A stretch of DNA of 64,000 nt from Haloplanus sp. HW8-1 (GCF_023703795.1 NZ_CP098518.1:1116001-1180000); one strand, 5' to 3'. Shown: positions 55,798 to 64,000, numbered from the stretch's first letter. Notes: a model not told the origin generated them from the letters alone. Program-made: numbers and translations.

Positions 55798-56721
55798 TTA
55801 GAAGAAGAGCGTCGGGATCGTTTTCCGGAAGATATTGAGGGAAATGAGGAACAGCAGCCCGACGACAAACCGGTTGAACTTCTCCTGATCGACCTCCAGT
55901 CGTCGCAGGTACGTCCCGAGTAAGAGCCCGACGATCGTCACGACCGCGATGACCGATCCGAGCCAGAGGCGATAGGTCGTCATGAGCTCCGTAAAAAACA
56001 CCATCTGGAGAATCCGCACCGTGAAGATTGTCCCAAGCACCATGGAAAGCCCGCCGATATACCGCTCGACATCCCGTTCAAAGGTGTGGAAGTAGGCCGG
56101 CAGCAACGGGCCGAGATTGGCGGCAGCCAGCAGGAACCCCTCGAGGAAGCCAGCGACGCTGAGGCCGATCGGATGATGCGCCTCCTCGATGGTCACGAAG
56201 TTCTCCACGACCTGAAAGACCACGTACCCGAGGATAATGAGCGCGATGAGGAACGGAACGATGGGGCCCGTCCGGAACTGTGCGAGAAAGAACACACCGA
56301 GGACCGATCCAACCGTCGCGAGGGCCAATAACACCCATTCCTCGCGAACGAACTCGAGTCCGGTGTCAGTCTCGCCGATCTGGAACATGTTGATCATCCA
56401 CGGTGGGATCGCGAGGACGACCACCGCGAGCGTCGGGTCGATCACCGACGCGAAAATTGGGGTAGTGATCAGAGCATATCCAAACCCGATCATACCCTTG
56501 ACCGCCCCCGCAAGGACCGCGACGACGACGAACAGGGCGAGGAGGTTAACGGAGACGTCCGACTGAACGCCTTTCGCGATGTTCTCCACGCCGGGGAAAA
56601 AGACGACTGATCCGGCGACGACCGCGAGGGTCGCCACCATCATCACCACTTCGCGATACCGGAGATTCCGCAAATTCTTGAGGAACTGTACTGCGTTGAG
56701 GTGGGAGTGGGATGAACTCAT
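55798..56721 (-). CDS. TauE/SafE-family anion exporter
   Basis: A 307-residue membrane protein with about eight helices in two repeats. The first half has a GAVKGMIGFGYALITTPIFA motif and the second AGFLEGFLLAAANLGPLLPA, the duplicated core typical of TauE/SafE (sulfite/organosulfur exporters). A short N-terminal His-rich segment precedes it (MSSSHSHLNAVQF). Substrate could be sulfite or a related anion. It is convergent with the DsrE relic, with only 10 bp between. The neighbourhood (thioredoxin, relic trxB, DsrE) supports a sulfur/redox role. Confidence 0.88.
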   Translation of the reverse strand: MSSSHSHLNAVQFLKNLRNLRYREVVMMVATLAVVAGSVVFFPGVENIAKGVQSDVSVNLLALFVVVAVLAGAVKGMIGFGYALITTPIFASVIDPTLAVVVLAIPPWMINMFQIGETDTGLEFVREEWVLLALATVGSVLGVFFLAQFRTGPIVPFLIALIILGYVVFQVVENFVTIEEAHHPIGLSVAGFLEGFLLAAANLGPLLPAYFHTFERDVERYIGGLSMVLGTIFTVRILQMVFFTELMTTYRLWLGSVIAVVTIVGLLLGTYLRRLEVDQEKFNRFVVGLLFLISLNIFRKTIPTLFF

Positions 56722-57269
56722 ATCGGATCAAAACGCTTGTGCGACTCTGATCTGCAAAGACAGGTGATACTCCCGCACTCTTTGCCCTTTCTTCGCCGGT
56801 GATAACCGACCAAACCACAGACACCAACGAACGGGAAAAGAACGGGTACAGGCTATTTGGGCCGGATATTCGTCACGATACGGGAGAGATAGGAATCATA
56901 GATAGCGGCAAAATACGAACCACTCGCATCTCAACGACAGTAACACGCTATTTCGTCGTGATGGGGGCCATTGAACTCGCGCTCTAAGTCTTGGGCGCCA
57001 CTTACCACAGATTCCACCAAGATCAGTGGGTACACAGATGGTCTTCCAGCCTGTTCGGGTCGTTTCGTAGCTGTGTGAAAGTTTCTCTAATAGACTGACA
57101 GTACTCAAAACAGGAAGCGGCTCCGCCGGACGGGATGTCGCAGTAACGGTCGATTCGCCTGAATCCTGACACGTCTCAAGCAACTCTTTGGCGCCGTGGC
57201 GTCCATACTCCAGTGCCGGTGAACGTGATCGCCCGCCGGGTGCCATAACCTCGGACGCACACGGTTCCC
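56722..57269. other. Gene-poor stretch
   Basis: No convincing gene. A minus-strand reading with LEYGRHGAKELLETCQDSGE near 57140-57210 looks protein-like and directly continues from the trxB relic, but resembles nothing I recognise. The remainder, with several T-rich spots around 56850-56960, probably holds the TauE promoter at its left end. Confidence 0.35.
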
Positions 57270-57720
57270 CGCCGCGGTTGACGACACTGATTCGGCGAAC
57301 TTTGGGAAAGAACGCTTTTCCATTGCGCTGTCTCCACCGACGATGGGAACGTCGTCGCCGCGGTGGAACGCACCGTCACAGGCTGCACACGTCGACAGCC
57401 CGTTGCCAAGCAGTTCGTGCTCGTTTTCGGCGACGATCGACGCCCATGTGTAAATCGTGTCGCCGGTCGACGTGGAGAGCTCGCGGACCTGGCCGTCTGG
57501 AACTGCGTCCTCGATGCGGCCGTGTCGGAACTACGCACCGAACTGCTCGGCCTGCTCTTTCCCGCGTTGGACGAGGTCCATGCCGCCGACGCCGTCGGGG
57601 GCCCGAGACGGACCGCGACATCGATCGTCAGCGTGGGGCGACCGCCCGGCCGGTCGCCCGCAAGAGAGAAGGGGTCGAAATCGGCTCGTCCGGCGTAGAT
57701 CGCTACCGGGAGGTCAGCTA
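57270..57720 (-). pseudogene. trxB: Thioredoxin reductase (trxB) relic
   Basis: Several TrxB segments are present in order but broken. From the N-terminal side: VAIYAGRADFDPFSLAGDRP, GGMDLVQRGKEQAEQFGA (followed by a stop), then after further text LLGNGLSTCAACDGAFHRGD with the redox CxxC, and VPIVGGDSAMEKRSF, then loss of frame. At least two frameshifts and one stop are needed to link them, and the C-terminal FAD/NADPH parts are missing. It follows the intact thioredoxin gene on the same strand, so the trxA-trxB pair has lost its reductase. Confidence 0.82.
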
Positions 57721-57762
57721 TCCCCGAGCCGGGATGACAAGATTTCGCGTCTCATCGGTCAG

Positions 57763-58122
57763 TTACTCGGTGTACCTCTCGATCAGAGAGCGCAGTTGAT
57801 CTTCGCCCTGCACCCCGACGATTTCTTCGACCTGCTCGCCGCCGGCAAACAGAATCAGGGTCGGGACGCCCCGAACACCGTAGGCTCCAGCGAGCTGCTG
57901 GTTGGCGTCGACGTCAACCTTCACGACAGCGGCGTCGGTCTCTGCGGCGATCGTTTCAACGACCGGTTCGAGCATCTGGCACGGCCCACACCAGTCGGCA
58001 TAAAAGTCCGTGAGGACGACATCGTGTTCGGCGACGACATCGTCGAGTTGGGTGCCTCCATCGATGTGGATGGGTTCGTCCGTAGTATCGCTTCCGTCCG
58101 TGGATGCAGTATCAGTTGCCAT
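57763..58122 (-). CDS. trxA: Thioredoxin
   Basis: About 119 residues from ATG 58122, with the alternative GTG 3 bp upstream. The classical active site WCGPC is in the segment FYADWCGPCQMLEPV, followed by KVDVDANQQLAGAYGVRG and the cis-Pro loop VPTLILFAGG. The N-terminal acidic leader of about 25 residues is a haloarchaeal extension. The downstream trxB is a pseudogene, so this protein must rely on another reductase or act as a partner for something else. The upstream 160 bp hold only the HTH regulator gene's end. Confidence 0.93.
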   Translation of the reverse strand: MATDTASTDGSDTTDEPIHIDGGTQLDDVVAEHDVVLTDFYADWCGPCQMLEPVVETIAAETDAAVVKVDVDANQQLAGAYGVRGVPTLILFAGGEQVEEIVGVQGEDQLRSLIERYTE

Positions 58123-58285
58123 CACTAGCTTATAGGCGCCAGCGCTAATTAAGAGTTTTGGGACTCATATACAATACTACAAACCTCGACGAGCGGGCGA
58201 GGACACCGATGGGTTCTCGACCTCTTCGGATTAAAACTCAGTTCTCCACTGGTAAATCGGGAGACTACGTAAAAAAGATGCAGCG

Positions 58286-58705
58286 CTATCCTTCGACGGT
58301 TGGAGCCGAGGCTTCGGACTGTTCGTATTTGTCCTCGAACTCCTGGATGAGTTGGCCCATCTTCGCGTACCAGTCGTTGAGCATCCGCTGCATGTCGTCT
58401 GCGATCTGTGACGGATCCGTCGGCGAGTAGACGTGGTAGTAACCGCCCTGGTCGTAGTTGATCTGATTCTTCTCGATGAAGCCCGTCTGCAGTAGCCGCT
58501 GGACGGCCCGGTAAGCGGTGGAACGCTCCCGCTCAACGGCATCGGCGATCTCGTCGACGGTCAGTGGTTCTTCGGCCTCGACGAGTGTCCTGAAGCATTT
58601 CTTGTCGAGTTCTTTGAGACCGTGGAAGCACTCCAACAGTCCCTCACACTCCATATCTCGACGGAGTTGGTCAGACATCGAGTCCGGCATTGTTATCATC
58701 CTCAC
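58286..58705 (-). CDS. TrmB/MarR-like winged-helix regulator
   Basis: About 134-139 residues with an N-terminal helix pair (CEGLLECFHGLKELDKKCF), a winged helix with LTVDEIADAVERERSTAYRA and VQRLLQTGFIEKNQ, a wing containing GGYYHVYSPTDP, and a C-terminal dimerisation helix. ATG 58705 is the first start, but MPDSMSDQL at 58690 fits the TATA-like box at 58718-58727 better. A perfect TTGTACA...TGTACAA palindrome lies just upstream, a probable autoregulatory operator. It probably controls the thioredoxin/sulfur block to its left. Confidence 0.82.
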   Translation of the reverse strand: MRMITMPDSMSDQLRRDMECEGLLECFHGLKELDKKCFRTLVEAEEPLTVDEIADAVERERSTAYRAVQRLLQTGFIEKNQINYDQGGYYHVYSPTDPSQIADDMQRMLNDWYAKMGQLIQEFEDKYEQSEASAPTVEG

Positions 58706-58731
58706 GTAGGTACTGAGTTATTAAAAGACTT

Positions 58732-58748
58732 TTGTACAGTTTGTACAA
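58732..58748. promoter_or_regulatory. Perfect palindrome TTGTACA-GTT-TGTACAA
   Basis: Seven-base arms around a GTT centre, immediately upstream of the TATA-like ttattaaaag (58718-58727) of the HTH regulator gene. Position and symmetry suit a dimeric winged-helix protein, most simply autoregulation by activation or by blocking the BRE. Confidence 0.7.
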
Positions 58749-59263
58749 GTTCGTGATGTCCCAACTGTATCAGGACGGGAACGGCGCGCGAGTCATTCCT
58801 CGTCCATCCGTTGGAATCGATAAGGTGGCTCTTTCCCACGCCTTCAGCCGTGGGATCCCCGAGGGTTGGGATGGTAGGATTTGCAGTCTGCCCGTTCTTT
58901 CGGTGTGACCCGTCCGCTCTGTTCCAGTTTCCGTCATCGCGGTTGGACGTGGGGAGTAGCGGTTCTGCGAGATGGCTCGTGGCTATCGAACTCCAGTGCG
59001 TACGTAGCTGATTTCAGGCGTGAGCTCTCGTGCTCATGACACACCCAGTGTACGCCAGCGACCGAGAAGCACAGCCGGGCTGAGTGGAGTTTCAACCGCG
59101 TCCTTGCGAGCAATCAAATGACAAGTTCAGATTGTTTTCCTGTAGCTGTGCAAGATACGACGCGGGTATCTGGTATCGGAGTCGTCGATAGATTCGCTTT
59201 CATCGATCCCATACCTCTGCCGGTCGAGGGTCTCCGGACCGCCGACCCGCTCCCACAATCGTG
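58749..59263. other. Gene-poor stretch with a hairpin relic
   Basis: No convincing gene over 515 bp. At 58834-58855 TCCCACG and CGTGGGA pair around a CCTTCAGC loop, close to the hairpin with a CTTCAGC-type loop found near the ends of haloarchaeal IS200/IS605 elements, so an old element may have been here. The remaining plus-strand ORFs are short and not protein-like. Confidence 0.35.
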
Positions 59264-60595
59264 TCAGTCCACCACTGAATCACCCTCCCCACGTTCGTGG
59301 ACCCAGACCGTCGAAATTCGGGTCCCCTCAACGCTCGTCACCTCGACGACGTACCCATCGACCTCGACGTGATCGCCACGCTCTGGTGCACGGTTGAGTT
59401 GCTCGAGTACCAGTCCACCGATCGTTTCGACCTCTTCACTCGTGAAATCCCCCTCGATCCTGTCGTTGATCTTCGACAGCGAGACGCCCCCGTCGATGTC
59501 GTGCCCCTCGTCGCCACGCCGGCGAATCGAGGGTTCCCGCTCGTCCATATCGAACTCATCCCGAAGGTCTCCAACGAGCGCCTCGACGACGTCTTCGACC
59601 GTTGCGATCCCCTCAAATGCCCCCCACTCGTCGATAACTGCGACCATTTGTTGTTGATCTTCCCTGAACTGTTTCAGGAGATCGCTCAGTGCCATCGTCT
59701 CGGGAGCGATGACGATCTCGCGGGCGATATCGTCGACTACCTCGGCGTCCCCGGGCTCCACCTCGGCTCGTAACACGTCCTTGACGTCCACGAATCCGAT
59801 CACTTGGTCGCCGTCGTCGGCATCAAGAACGGGATAGCGGGTATGACCAGCCTCGAGGATGATCGACTGGAGGTCGGACAGCGCGGCGTCCGCCGAAACG
59901 CTCACCACGTCCGGTCGTGGAACCATGACCTCCCGCACCACGATGTCGTCGAGATCGAAGACCCGTTCGATCATCGTCACTTCCGCAACGTCGATGTCTC
60001 CTTGCTCACTGGATCGAGTCAGTACCCGGAGGAGCTCCCGTTCGCCGAGTGTCTCATCCGTTTCGGAAGCGGGGGGCACACCGAGCGCCCGCGTGAATGC
60101 GTTGGCAGCCCCGTTAAAGACGACGATACCCGGATAGAGGAGGTAATAGAAGACTTTCATCGGCGGGGCGAGGAACAGGGAGAGTCGCTCGGTCTGGGCG
60201 ATTGCGAGCGTCTTCGGTGCGAGTTCACCGAAGACGACGTGGAGGAACGTGATGACACTGAAGCCGATTGCAAACGCGACGAGATGGATGAGACCCTCCG
60301 GGAGAATCGGTTCCAGTACGGGTTCGATGAGCGCCGCCACGGCTGGTTCGCCGACCCATCCCAACCCGAGCGAGGCGATGGTGATACCGAGTTGCGTCGT
60401 CGCGAGATAGTCGTCAAGTCCCACCATCACTTCTTGGAGCGTCCCCGCGCCGGGGCGCCCCTCTTCAACAAGTTGGTCGACCGATGTCCCTCGTATCCGT
60501 ACGAAGGCGAACTCTGCAGCGACGAAAAAGCCGTTCAACACCACCAGAGCCAGTGCAAGGACGACTTGGGCCAGCGAGAGTGCGACATTTACCAT
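59264..60595 (-). CDS. CNNM/HlyC-type membrane protein with CBS pair
   Basis: A 443-residue protein with an N-terminal CNNM (DUF21) domain of about four helices (LNGFFVAAEFAFVRIRGT and TTQLGITIASLGLGWVGEPA are family motifs), a CBS pair (about 205-330, with MVPRPDVVSVSAD... HTRYPVLDADDG... WGAFEGIATVEDVVEALVGD) and a CorC/HlyC-type C-terminal domain (GGLVLEQLNRAPERGDHVEV). Related proteins transport or regulate Mg2+/Co2+; haemolysin is a historical name. The start at ATG 60595 suits the first helix. It is monocistronic, convergent with nothing intact on the left. Confidence 0.93.
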   Translation of the reverse strand: MVNVALSLAQVVLALALVVLNGFFVAAEFAFVRIRGTSVDQLVEEGRPGAGTLQEVMVGLDDYLATTQLGITIASLGLGWVGEPAVAALIEPVLEPILPEGLIHLVAFAIGFSVITFLHVVFGELAPKTLAIAQTERLSLFLAPPMKVFYYLLYPGIVVFNGAANAFTRALGVPPASETDETLGERELLRVLTRSSEQGDIDVAEVTMIERVFDLDDIVVREVMVPRPDVVSVSADAALSDLQSIILEAGHTRYPVLDADDGDQVIGFVDVKDVLRAEVEPGDAEVVDDIAREIVIAPETMALSDLLKQFREDQQQMVAVIDEWGAFEGIATVEDVVEALVGDLRDEFDMDEREPSIRRRGDEGHDIDGGVSLSKINDRIEGDFTSEEVETIGGLVLEQLNRAPERGDHVEVDGYVVEVTSVEGTRISTVWVHERGEGDSVVD

Positions 60596-60881
60596 CGGTG
60601 GGTCTGGAAGCTAGGGGTACTCGGTTGTCGTGTGTCCATACACGAGTCTCTCGTTCCATCTACTAAAATCATTTAAGACAACGCCAAAGCGAGCTGACTG
60701 TTATGTGTATCGAATCAGTCCGATATCTATCCTCACCGAGACTGCCCTGTTGAACACCCCTATTGAGGGTTCTGCGGCCCCGGCGATACCTCGATCCGGG
60801 ACTACGTGATCTTTCAGAGCGTTTCAGGAAGGCGGGAATCGGCAACGGGTATATTGACTCCTAGATAACAACTTCACTCGT

Positions 60882-61337
60882 ATGACCTCAGACCGTGTCA
60901 TCGACCTGCTCCAGAAGGCCTACGGCGACGAGATGGAGACCGTGATGAACTATCAGACGAACGCGATCGTCTTGGACGGCGTCCGGGCCGAAGAGATCAA
61001 GCAGAGTCTCCAGCAAGACATTCAGGAGGAACTGACACACGCCGGGCAACTCGGGAACCGACTCAAGCAGTTGGATGCCCGACCACCTAGTTCGGCGGAG
61101 TTTACCCCCCGACAGGACTCGTTGCGACCTCCCAAGGATTCGACCGACGTCCTCTCTGTTATCCGAGGCGTTCTCGACGCTGAAGAGGACGCTATCGAGA
61201 CGTATCGATCGCTTATTGACGCTGCCGAGGACGCCGACGATCCGGTCACCGAAGACCTCGCAGTGACGATCCTCGCCGACGAGGAAGCCCACCGAACCGA
61301 ATTCCGGGGCTTCGAAAAGGAATATCAAAACGACTGA
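60882..61337 (+). CDS. Ferritin-like diiron protein
   Basis: A 151-residue four-helix protein of the ferritin/bacterioferritin-like superfamily. The helix residues E-x6-Y (DEMETVMNYQTNAIVLDGVR), EELTHAGQLGNRL with ExxH, DAEEDAIETYRSLIDAAED and ILADEEAHRTEFRGFEKEY with a second ExxH supply the diiron ligands. It may store iron, detoxify peroxide or act like rubrerythrin without the rubredoxin part. The TATA-like gggtatattg is about 30 bp upstream of ATG 60882. Downstream lies a kinase relic. Confidence 0.85.
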   Translation: MTSDRVIDLLQKAYGDEMETVMNYQTNAIVLDGVRAEEIKQSLQQDIQEELTHAGQLGNRLKQLDARPPSSAEFTPRQDSLRPPKDSTDVLSVIRGVLDAEEDAIETYRSLIDAAEDADDPVTEDLAVTILADEEAHRTEFRGFEKEYQND

Positions 61338-61340
61338 GCC

Positions 61341-61702
61341 ATCTCGGCACAGAACCGAGACAGGAGTTGATCGAGAACGCCATCAGCCACAACGACGATC
61401 CGTCGTCGACGCTACGAATCGAGGTGGCGTCCGGAGCCGACCGACACGAGATTTGATTTCACGACGACTGCGACGGCATCCCGGACTACGAGTGGGCGGT
61501 CGTCACGGGCGAACGGGAGATCACACAACTCACCCACGGCAGCGGCCTCGGTCTCTGGTTCGTGCGCTGTGTAACCGATTCCGACGGGGGAGCGGTACGG
61601 CGGAGATGGAGCGAGGACGGCGGAACGACGGTTCGTCTTCGTCTCCGGCCGACCACCTCCGCCTCGGAGCGGATCGCTCCCCACGACGTACCGGAAGAGT
61701 GA
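61341..61702 (+). pseudogene. Histidine-kinase ATPase-domain relic
   Basis: A C-terminal kinase fragment with an N-box QELIENAISHNDDPSSTLRI and a G-box THGSGLGLWFVRCVTDSDGG, ending RIAPHDVPEE. An in-frame TGA after ADRHEI (about 61455) breaks the segment between, and the dimerisation and sensory parts are absent. It directly precedes the HalX response regulator on the same strand, so it may be the remnant of that regulator's cognate kinase, or a separate relic. Confidence 0.75.
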
Positions 61703-61739
61703 TGCGATCGACCCAACCGTTTAACCCGTCACGCGTCCG

Positions 61740-62327
61740 ATGGTCACGACGATGCCATCAGCGAAGCCGACCGTTCTCCTCGTCGACGACGAAAAGGACG
61801 TCGTCGACGTCTACGCGCTGGCGTTTGCCGAGGACTACCACGTCCGCAAAGCGTTCGGGGGTCAGGAGGCACTCGAGAAGGTAGACGACGCCGACGTGGT
61901 CCTGCTGGACCGTCGGATGCCGGGGCTATCAGGCCGTGAGGTACTCGCGAAGATTCGGGATCGGGATATCGACGTTCGAGTCGCGATGGTAACCGCCGTC
62001 GATCCCGACTTCGACATCACGGAGATGGGGTTCGACGCTTACCTGACCAAACCGGTCGGTGACGAGGAACTCCGCGAGACCGTCGACGGACTGCTCACCC
62101 TCTCGACGTACGACCAGCAGGTGCGCGAACGATTCGCCGTCGCGGAGAAACTGGCGGCGCTGGAGGCGGAGAAACCGAGCGGGGAACTCGCCGAGAGCGA
62201 AGAGTACGAGGCGTTGACGGAGCGGGCGGCGGAACTCGACGCGCGCGCCTCGGAGACGGTTGGCGAGATGGACCCAGGTGCCTTCGGGAAAGCGATTTCG
62301 GGGATCGAACACCCTGACGACGAGTAG
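61740..62327 (+). CDS. HalX-domain response regulator
   Basis: About 190 residues. The receiver domain (about 1-125) has the acidic pair VDDEKD, the phosphoacceptor VVLLDRRMPGLSG, the MVTA position and the conserved Lys in YLTKPVGD. The HalX domain follows (YDQQVRERFAVAEKLAALEA ... SEEYEALTERAAELDARASE), a haloarchaeal output module of uncertain mode. The start is at 61740 or the second Met at 61752. The kinase fragment upstream shows that its original partner is probably lost, so it may be phosphorylated by another kinase. Confidence 0.92.
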   Translation: MVTTMPSAKPTVLLVDDEKDVVDVYALAFAEDYHVRKAFGGQEALEKVDDADVVLLDRRMPGLSGREVLAKIRDRDIDVRVAMVTAVDPDFDITEMGFDAYLTKPVGDEELRETVDGLLTLSTYDQQVRERFAVAEKLAALEAEKPSGELAESEEYEALTERAAELDARASETVGEMDPGAFGKAISGIEHPDDE

Positions 62328-62354
62328 TCGAACGCCGAGCGAGGGCCGGTCGGC

Positions 62355-62711
62355 TCAGGCGTACTTCGCGACGACGTTCAGGATCTCGTCGAGTTCGTCG
62401 CCGTCGAGCGAGTAGCGGCCGTGGGCGAACACCGAGCGGAGTTCGTCCCGGTCCATCGGGAGCAGGTCCGCGATCTTGAACGCAGCAACCTCGTCGACCT
62501 GATCGAGTTCGAGCAGTTCCTCGACGAGGTTGCGGGACTCTGCCCCGTCGAGGATGGCGAAGGTGTTGGCGTGCTCGATGGCGCGTGCGAGTTCGTACCG
62601 CATCTCGCGGTCCACGTCGGCGGCCCGCTCCGCCTCGACTTCGGCGAGGAGCTCTTTGACCTCCGAGACGGTGACGAACTCCTCGTCGAGTTGCTCTTTG
62701 AAGATTGTCAT
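62355..62711 (-). CDS. rpoF: RNA polymerase subunit F (Rpb4 family)
   Basis: A 118-residue Rpb4/RpoF protein, the partner of RpoE in the polymerase stalk. It begins MTIFKEQLDEEFVTVSEVKE and shows the HRDC-like C-terminal half (ELLELDQVDEVAAFKIADLLP, DRDELRSVFAHGRYSLDGDE). It starts 7 bp after the L21e stop on the same strand, the conserved archaeal rpl21e-rpoF order. Housekeeping; no oddities. Confidence 0.95.
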   Translation of the reverse strand: MTIFKEQLDEEFVTVSEVKELLAEVEAERAADVDREMRYELARAIEHANTFAILDGAESRNLVEELLELDQVDEVAAFKIADLLPMDRDELRSVFAHGRYSLDGDELDEILNVVAKYA

Positions 62712-62718
62712 CGGGCGA

Positions 62719-63009
62719 CTACTGCTGAGCCTTCAGGTGTGCCGGACGCGCGATGATCGTCTTCTCCTTGCCGCCGTCGTTGATCTCGATCTGGAAAGCC
62801 CGGCCCTGGGTGCCGACGACGGTCCCGGTGTGGCCGTTGAAACGGGGGTGGAACCGACCCTCGGAGACGCTGGGATCGAGCGTGAGGTGGACTTTCTGAC
62901 CGACGTCGTACTCCTGAATCGCGCGCTGCGGTGGGGACGCGCCGCGGTCCCGCGGATCGTTCGAGAGCTTTCCGCGCGTCCCTTTCAGCGGACCGTTTGA
63001 ACTCGGCAT
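62719..63009 (-). CDS. rpl21e: Large ribosomal subunit protein L21e
   Basis: A 96-residue ribosomal protein. The N-terminus [19 protein letters not shown], then the SH3-like core [20 protein letters not shown] and [20 protein letters not shown], are classical L21e. It precedes rpoF by 7 bp and follows EF-1 beta by about 50 bp, in one transcription unit or a tight pair. The region upstream (63010-63040) is AT-rich and could carry its own promoter (attataaatgg near 63038). Confidence 0.96.
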   Translation of the reverse strand: MPSSNGPLKGTRGKLSNDPRDRGASPPQRAIQEYDVGQKVHLTLDPSVSEGRFHPRFNGHTGTVVGTQGRAFQIEINDGGKEKTIIARPAHLKAQQ

Positions 63010-63061
63010 TGTCGTGAAGATGATTACTATGGTGGCGATTATAAATGGTGCGTTCCGCGCT

Positions 63062-63328
63062 TCAGATCCGGCCGACGTTCTCGACGGAGACGCTCTCGAC
63101 GTCGTCGACGCCGGAGAACGCCTCCTCGACGGCCTCCGTCCCGCCCGCGTCGTCGGGGACGATCACGGTCGGGAGCAGCGCCACGAGCCCGAACGCGACC
63201 TCGTCGCGCTCGAACCCGTTGATCTTCGCGCCCTCCGGGAGCGACGCTTCGAGTCGCTCCTGGAGTTCGTCGAGGTCGATCTCGGGGCTCTCGGGCATCA
63301 CCTTCATTTTGGCGGCGACCTTGCCCAT
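63062..63328 (-). CDS. aef1b: Translation elongation factor EF-1 beta
   Basis: An 88-residue archaeal EF-1 beta (nucleotide exchange factor for EF-1 alpha). The N-terminus [20 protein letters not shown] and the [20 protein letters not shown] core match the family. The start at ATG 63328 gives the canonical N-terminus; the ATG 33 bp upstream lies in the preceding zinc-finger gene. It is 2 bp from the zinc-finger micro-protein stop. Confidence 0.95.
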   Translation of the reverse strand: MGKVAAKMKVMPESPEIDLDELQERLEASLPEGAKINGFERDEVAFGLVALLPTVIVPDDAGGTEAVEEAFSGVDDVESVSVENVGRI

Positions 63329-63330
63329 CC

Positions 63331-63510
63331 CTACGGCCCCCTGAACCCGCAGTCGGGACACTCATAGAGGTTGCTCTGTTTGCGACATTTCGCACAGCGA
63401 TAGATCTGCTGCCCGCAGTCCGGGCATTTGAACGAAGCCGCGCTCATCCCGGAGATGTTGATGCCACAGGAGACACATTGGCGCTCCTGCTTTCCTTCCG
63501 TCTGACTCAT
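63331..63510 (-). CDS. Zinc-finger micro-protein upstream of EF-1 beta (HVO_2753 type)
   Basis: A 59-residue protein not easily found by length-limited gene finders. It begins [16 protein letters not shown], has four C-x2-C pairs (CVSC, CPDC, CAKC, CPDC) making two zinc fingers, and ends [11 protein letters not shown]. It ends 2 bp before EF-1 beta, the arrangement seen in Haloferax volcanii for HVO_2753, where the gene affects biofilm and swarming. It is probably RNA- or protein-binding. The start ATG is at 63510. Confidence 0.92.
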   Translation of the reverse strand: MSQTEGKQERQCVSCGINISGMSAASFKCPDCGQQIYRCAKCRKQSNLYECPDCGFRGP

Positions 63511-63591
63511 ACAGGGACGAACCCGCTCGCGGGTTTTAATCGTTGTCTTTCGGGTTTCGACCTGCGTTCACGTCCCGCCGGACCTCACGGC

Positions 63592-63936
63592 TCACCCAGG
63601 CGCCCTGAAGGCCTTGATCCGGAACCGTAGGACGACCGCCTCGACGGCGTCCGCATCTCCGGTCCAGGTGATCGACGTCTCCGTCAACCGGTACGCCCCG
63701 ACGGGGATCGTCCGGGTGTCCAGCGTGGCCCGCCAGTCTGGGCCCTCCACGGTCCGGTCGTCGACCCGTTCGCCACCGAGATTCTCCAGATAGCCGATCG
63801 CCTGCGAGGGCGAGAGCCCCCGAAAGCCGCGGGTGATGCGGAGGCGGCCGTCCGCCTCGGTCCGCTCGATCGGCGGAATGGCGTCGAGTGCCGCTTTCCG
63901 CTTCCGATCTGCCGGCGTCATCTGTCGTGTGGACAT
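63592..63936 (-). CDS. Conserved-looking hypothetical protein
   Basis: A 114-residue protein (MSTRQMTPADRKRKAALDAI...), with a basic N-terminus and a beta-rich second half (WRATLDTRTIPVGAYRLTET, VEAVVLRFRIKAFRAPG). It lies upstream of and parallel to the zinc-finger/EF-1 beta/L21e/RpoF group, with about 80 bp between. No family recognised and no motif for function. Its acidic C-terminal balance and clean start support real coding. Confidence 0.6.
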   Translation of the reverse strand: MSTRQMTPADRKRKAALDAIPPIERTEADGRLRITRGFRGLSPSQAIGYLENLGGERVDDRTVEGPDWRATLDTRTIPVGAYRLTETSITWTGDADAVEAVVLRFRIKAFRAPG

Positions 63937-64000
63937 GCGCCTTCACCTAAGTGTACGGACGGCATGTGACGGAATAAACAGGACAGCCGATTCTCTCGGC

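Noticed and set aside
1-64000. CRISPR arrays, tRNA or rRNA genes
   Set aside because: No regularly spaced repeats, cloverleaf patterns or conserved rRNA segments were seen by eye on either strand; a tRNA scan could still find one missed here.
1-64000. Prophage or conjugative plasmid
   Set aside because: No integrase, capsid, portal, terminase, replication or conjugation proteins were recognised; mobility signals are limited to the 84-bp repeats and relics.

Overview
The window is from a haloarchaeon (class Halobacteria). Its proteins are strongly acidic, its GC content is high, several genes have a TATA-like box about 25-35 bp upstream and look leaderless, and it carries archaeal information genes (L21e, Rpb4/RpoF, EF-1 beta, a zinc-finger micro-protein) together with haloarchaeal families (HalX regulator, RdfA, SMC-related Sph protein, Bat-type HTH regulator, CopA with two HMA domains). 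The genus cannot be resolved from sequence alone. No rRNA, tRNA or CRISPR array was seen.

Layout. 1-12.6 kb: a leftward BREX phage-defence operon with two BrxC-type ATPases (brxA, brxC-1, brxB, brxC-2, a small unknown gene, pglX). pglX runs off the left edge, so the remaining BREX genes should lie further left. 13-17.3 kb: a KaiC-like ATPase, a broken histidine kinase and an intact kinase with a LOV-type blue-light motif, all translationally overlapped. 17.3-21.8 kb: small membrane proteins, a YihY/BrkB protein, a lipoprotein, a decayed CPBP protease and the first copy of an 84-bp hairpin repeat. 21.8-34.6 kb: transport and stress (trkA pseudogene beside intact trkH, an APC permease with a double Usp protein, two PiT-like permeases, UspA, a frameshifted DHH phosphoesterase, a copper P-type ATPase). 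35-39 kb: a PAS kinase, a winged-helix regulator, a TSP3-repeat protein with the second 84-bp repeat over its 5' end, and a truncated ApbE. 40-49.7 kb: AhpD-like protein, a divergent thermosome subunit, and an amide cluster with two formamidases, an AmiS/UreI channel, an unknown protein and an acetyl-CoA-synthetase-like protein lacking conserved lysines, followed by a MOSC protein. 50-53 kb: divergent rdfA and sph-like genes of the cell-shape system. 53.5-58.7 kb: a decaying redox/sulfur block (Mrp fragment, Bat-type regulator, DsrE relic, TauE/SafE, trxB relic, thioredoxin, HTH regulator with a clear palindrome). 59-64 kb: a CNNM/CBS protein, a ferritin-like protein, a kinase relic with a HalX response regulator, then the housekeeping cluster.

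The middle of the window (about 15-62 kb) is rich in pseudogenes, several with more than one lesion, as expected for an accessory region under turnover. The two ends (BREX, and the L21e/Rpb4 cluster) look intact. The most unusual content is the amide cluster with its altered ACS-like member, the KaiC plus LOV-kinase operon, and the inverted pair of 84-bp repeats 18 kb apart.
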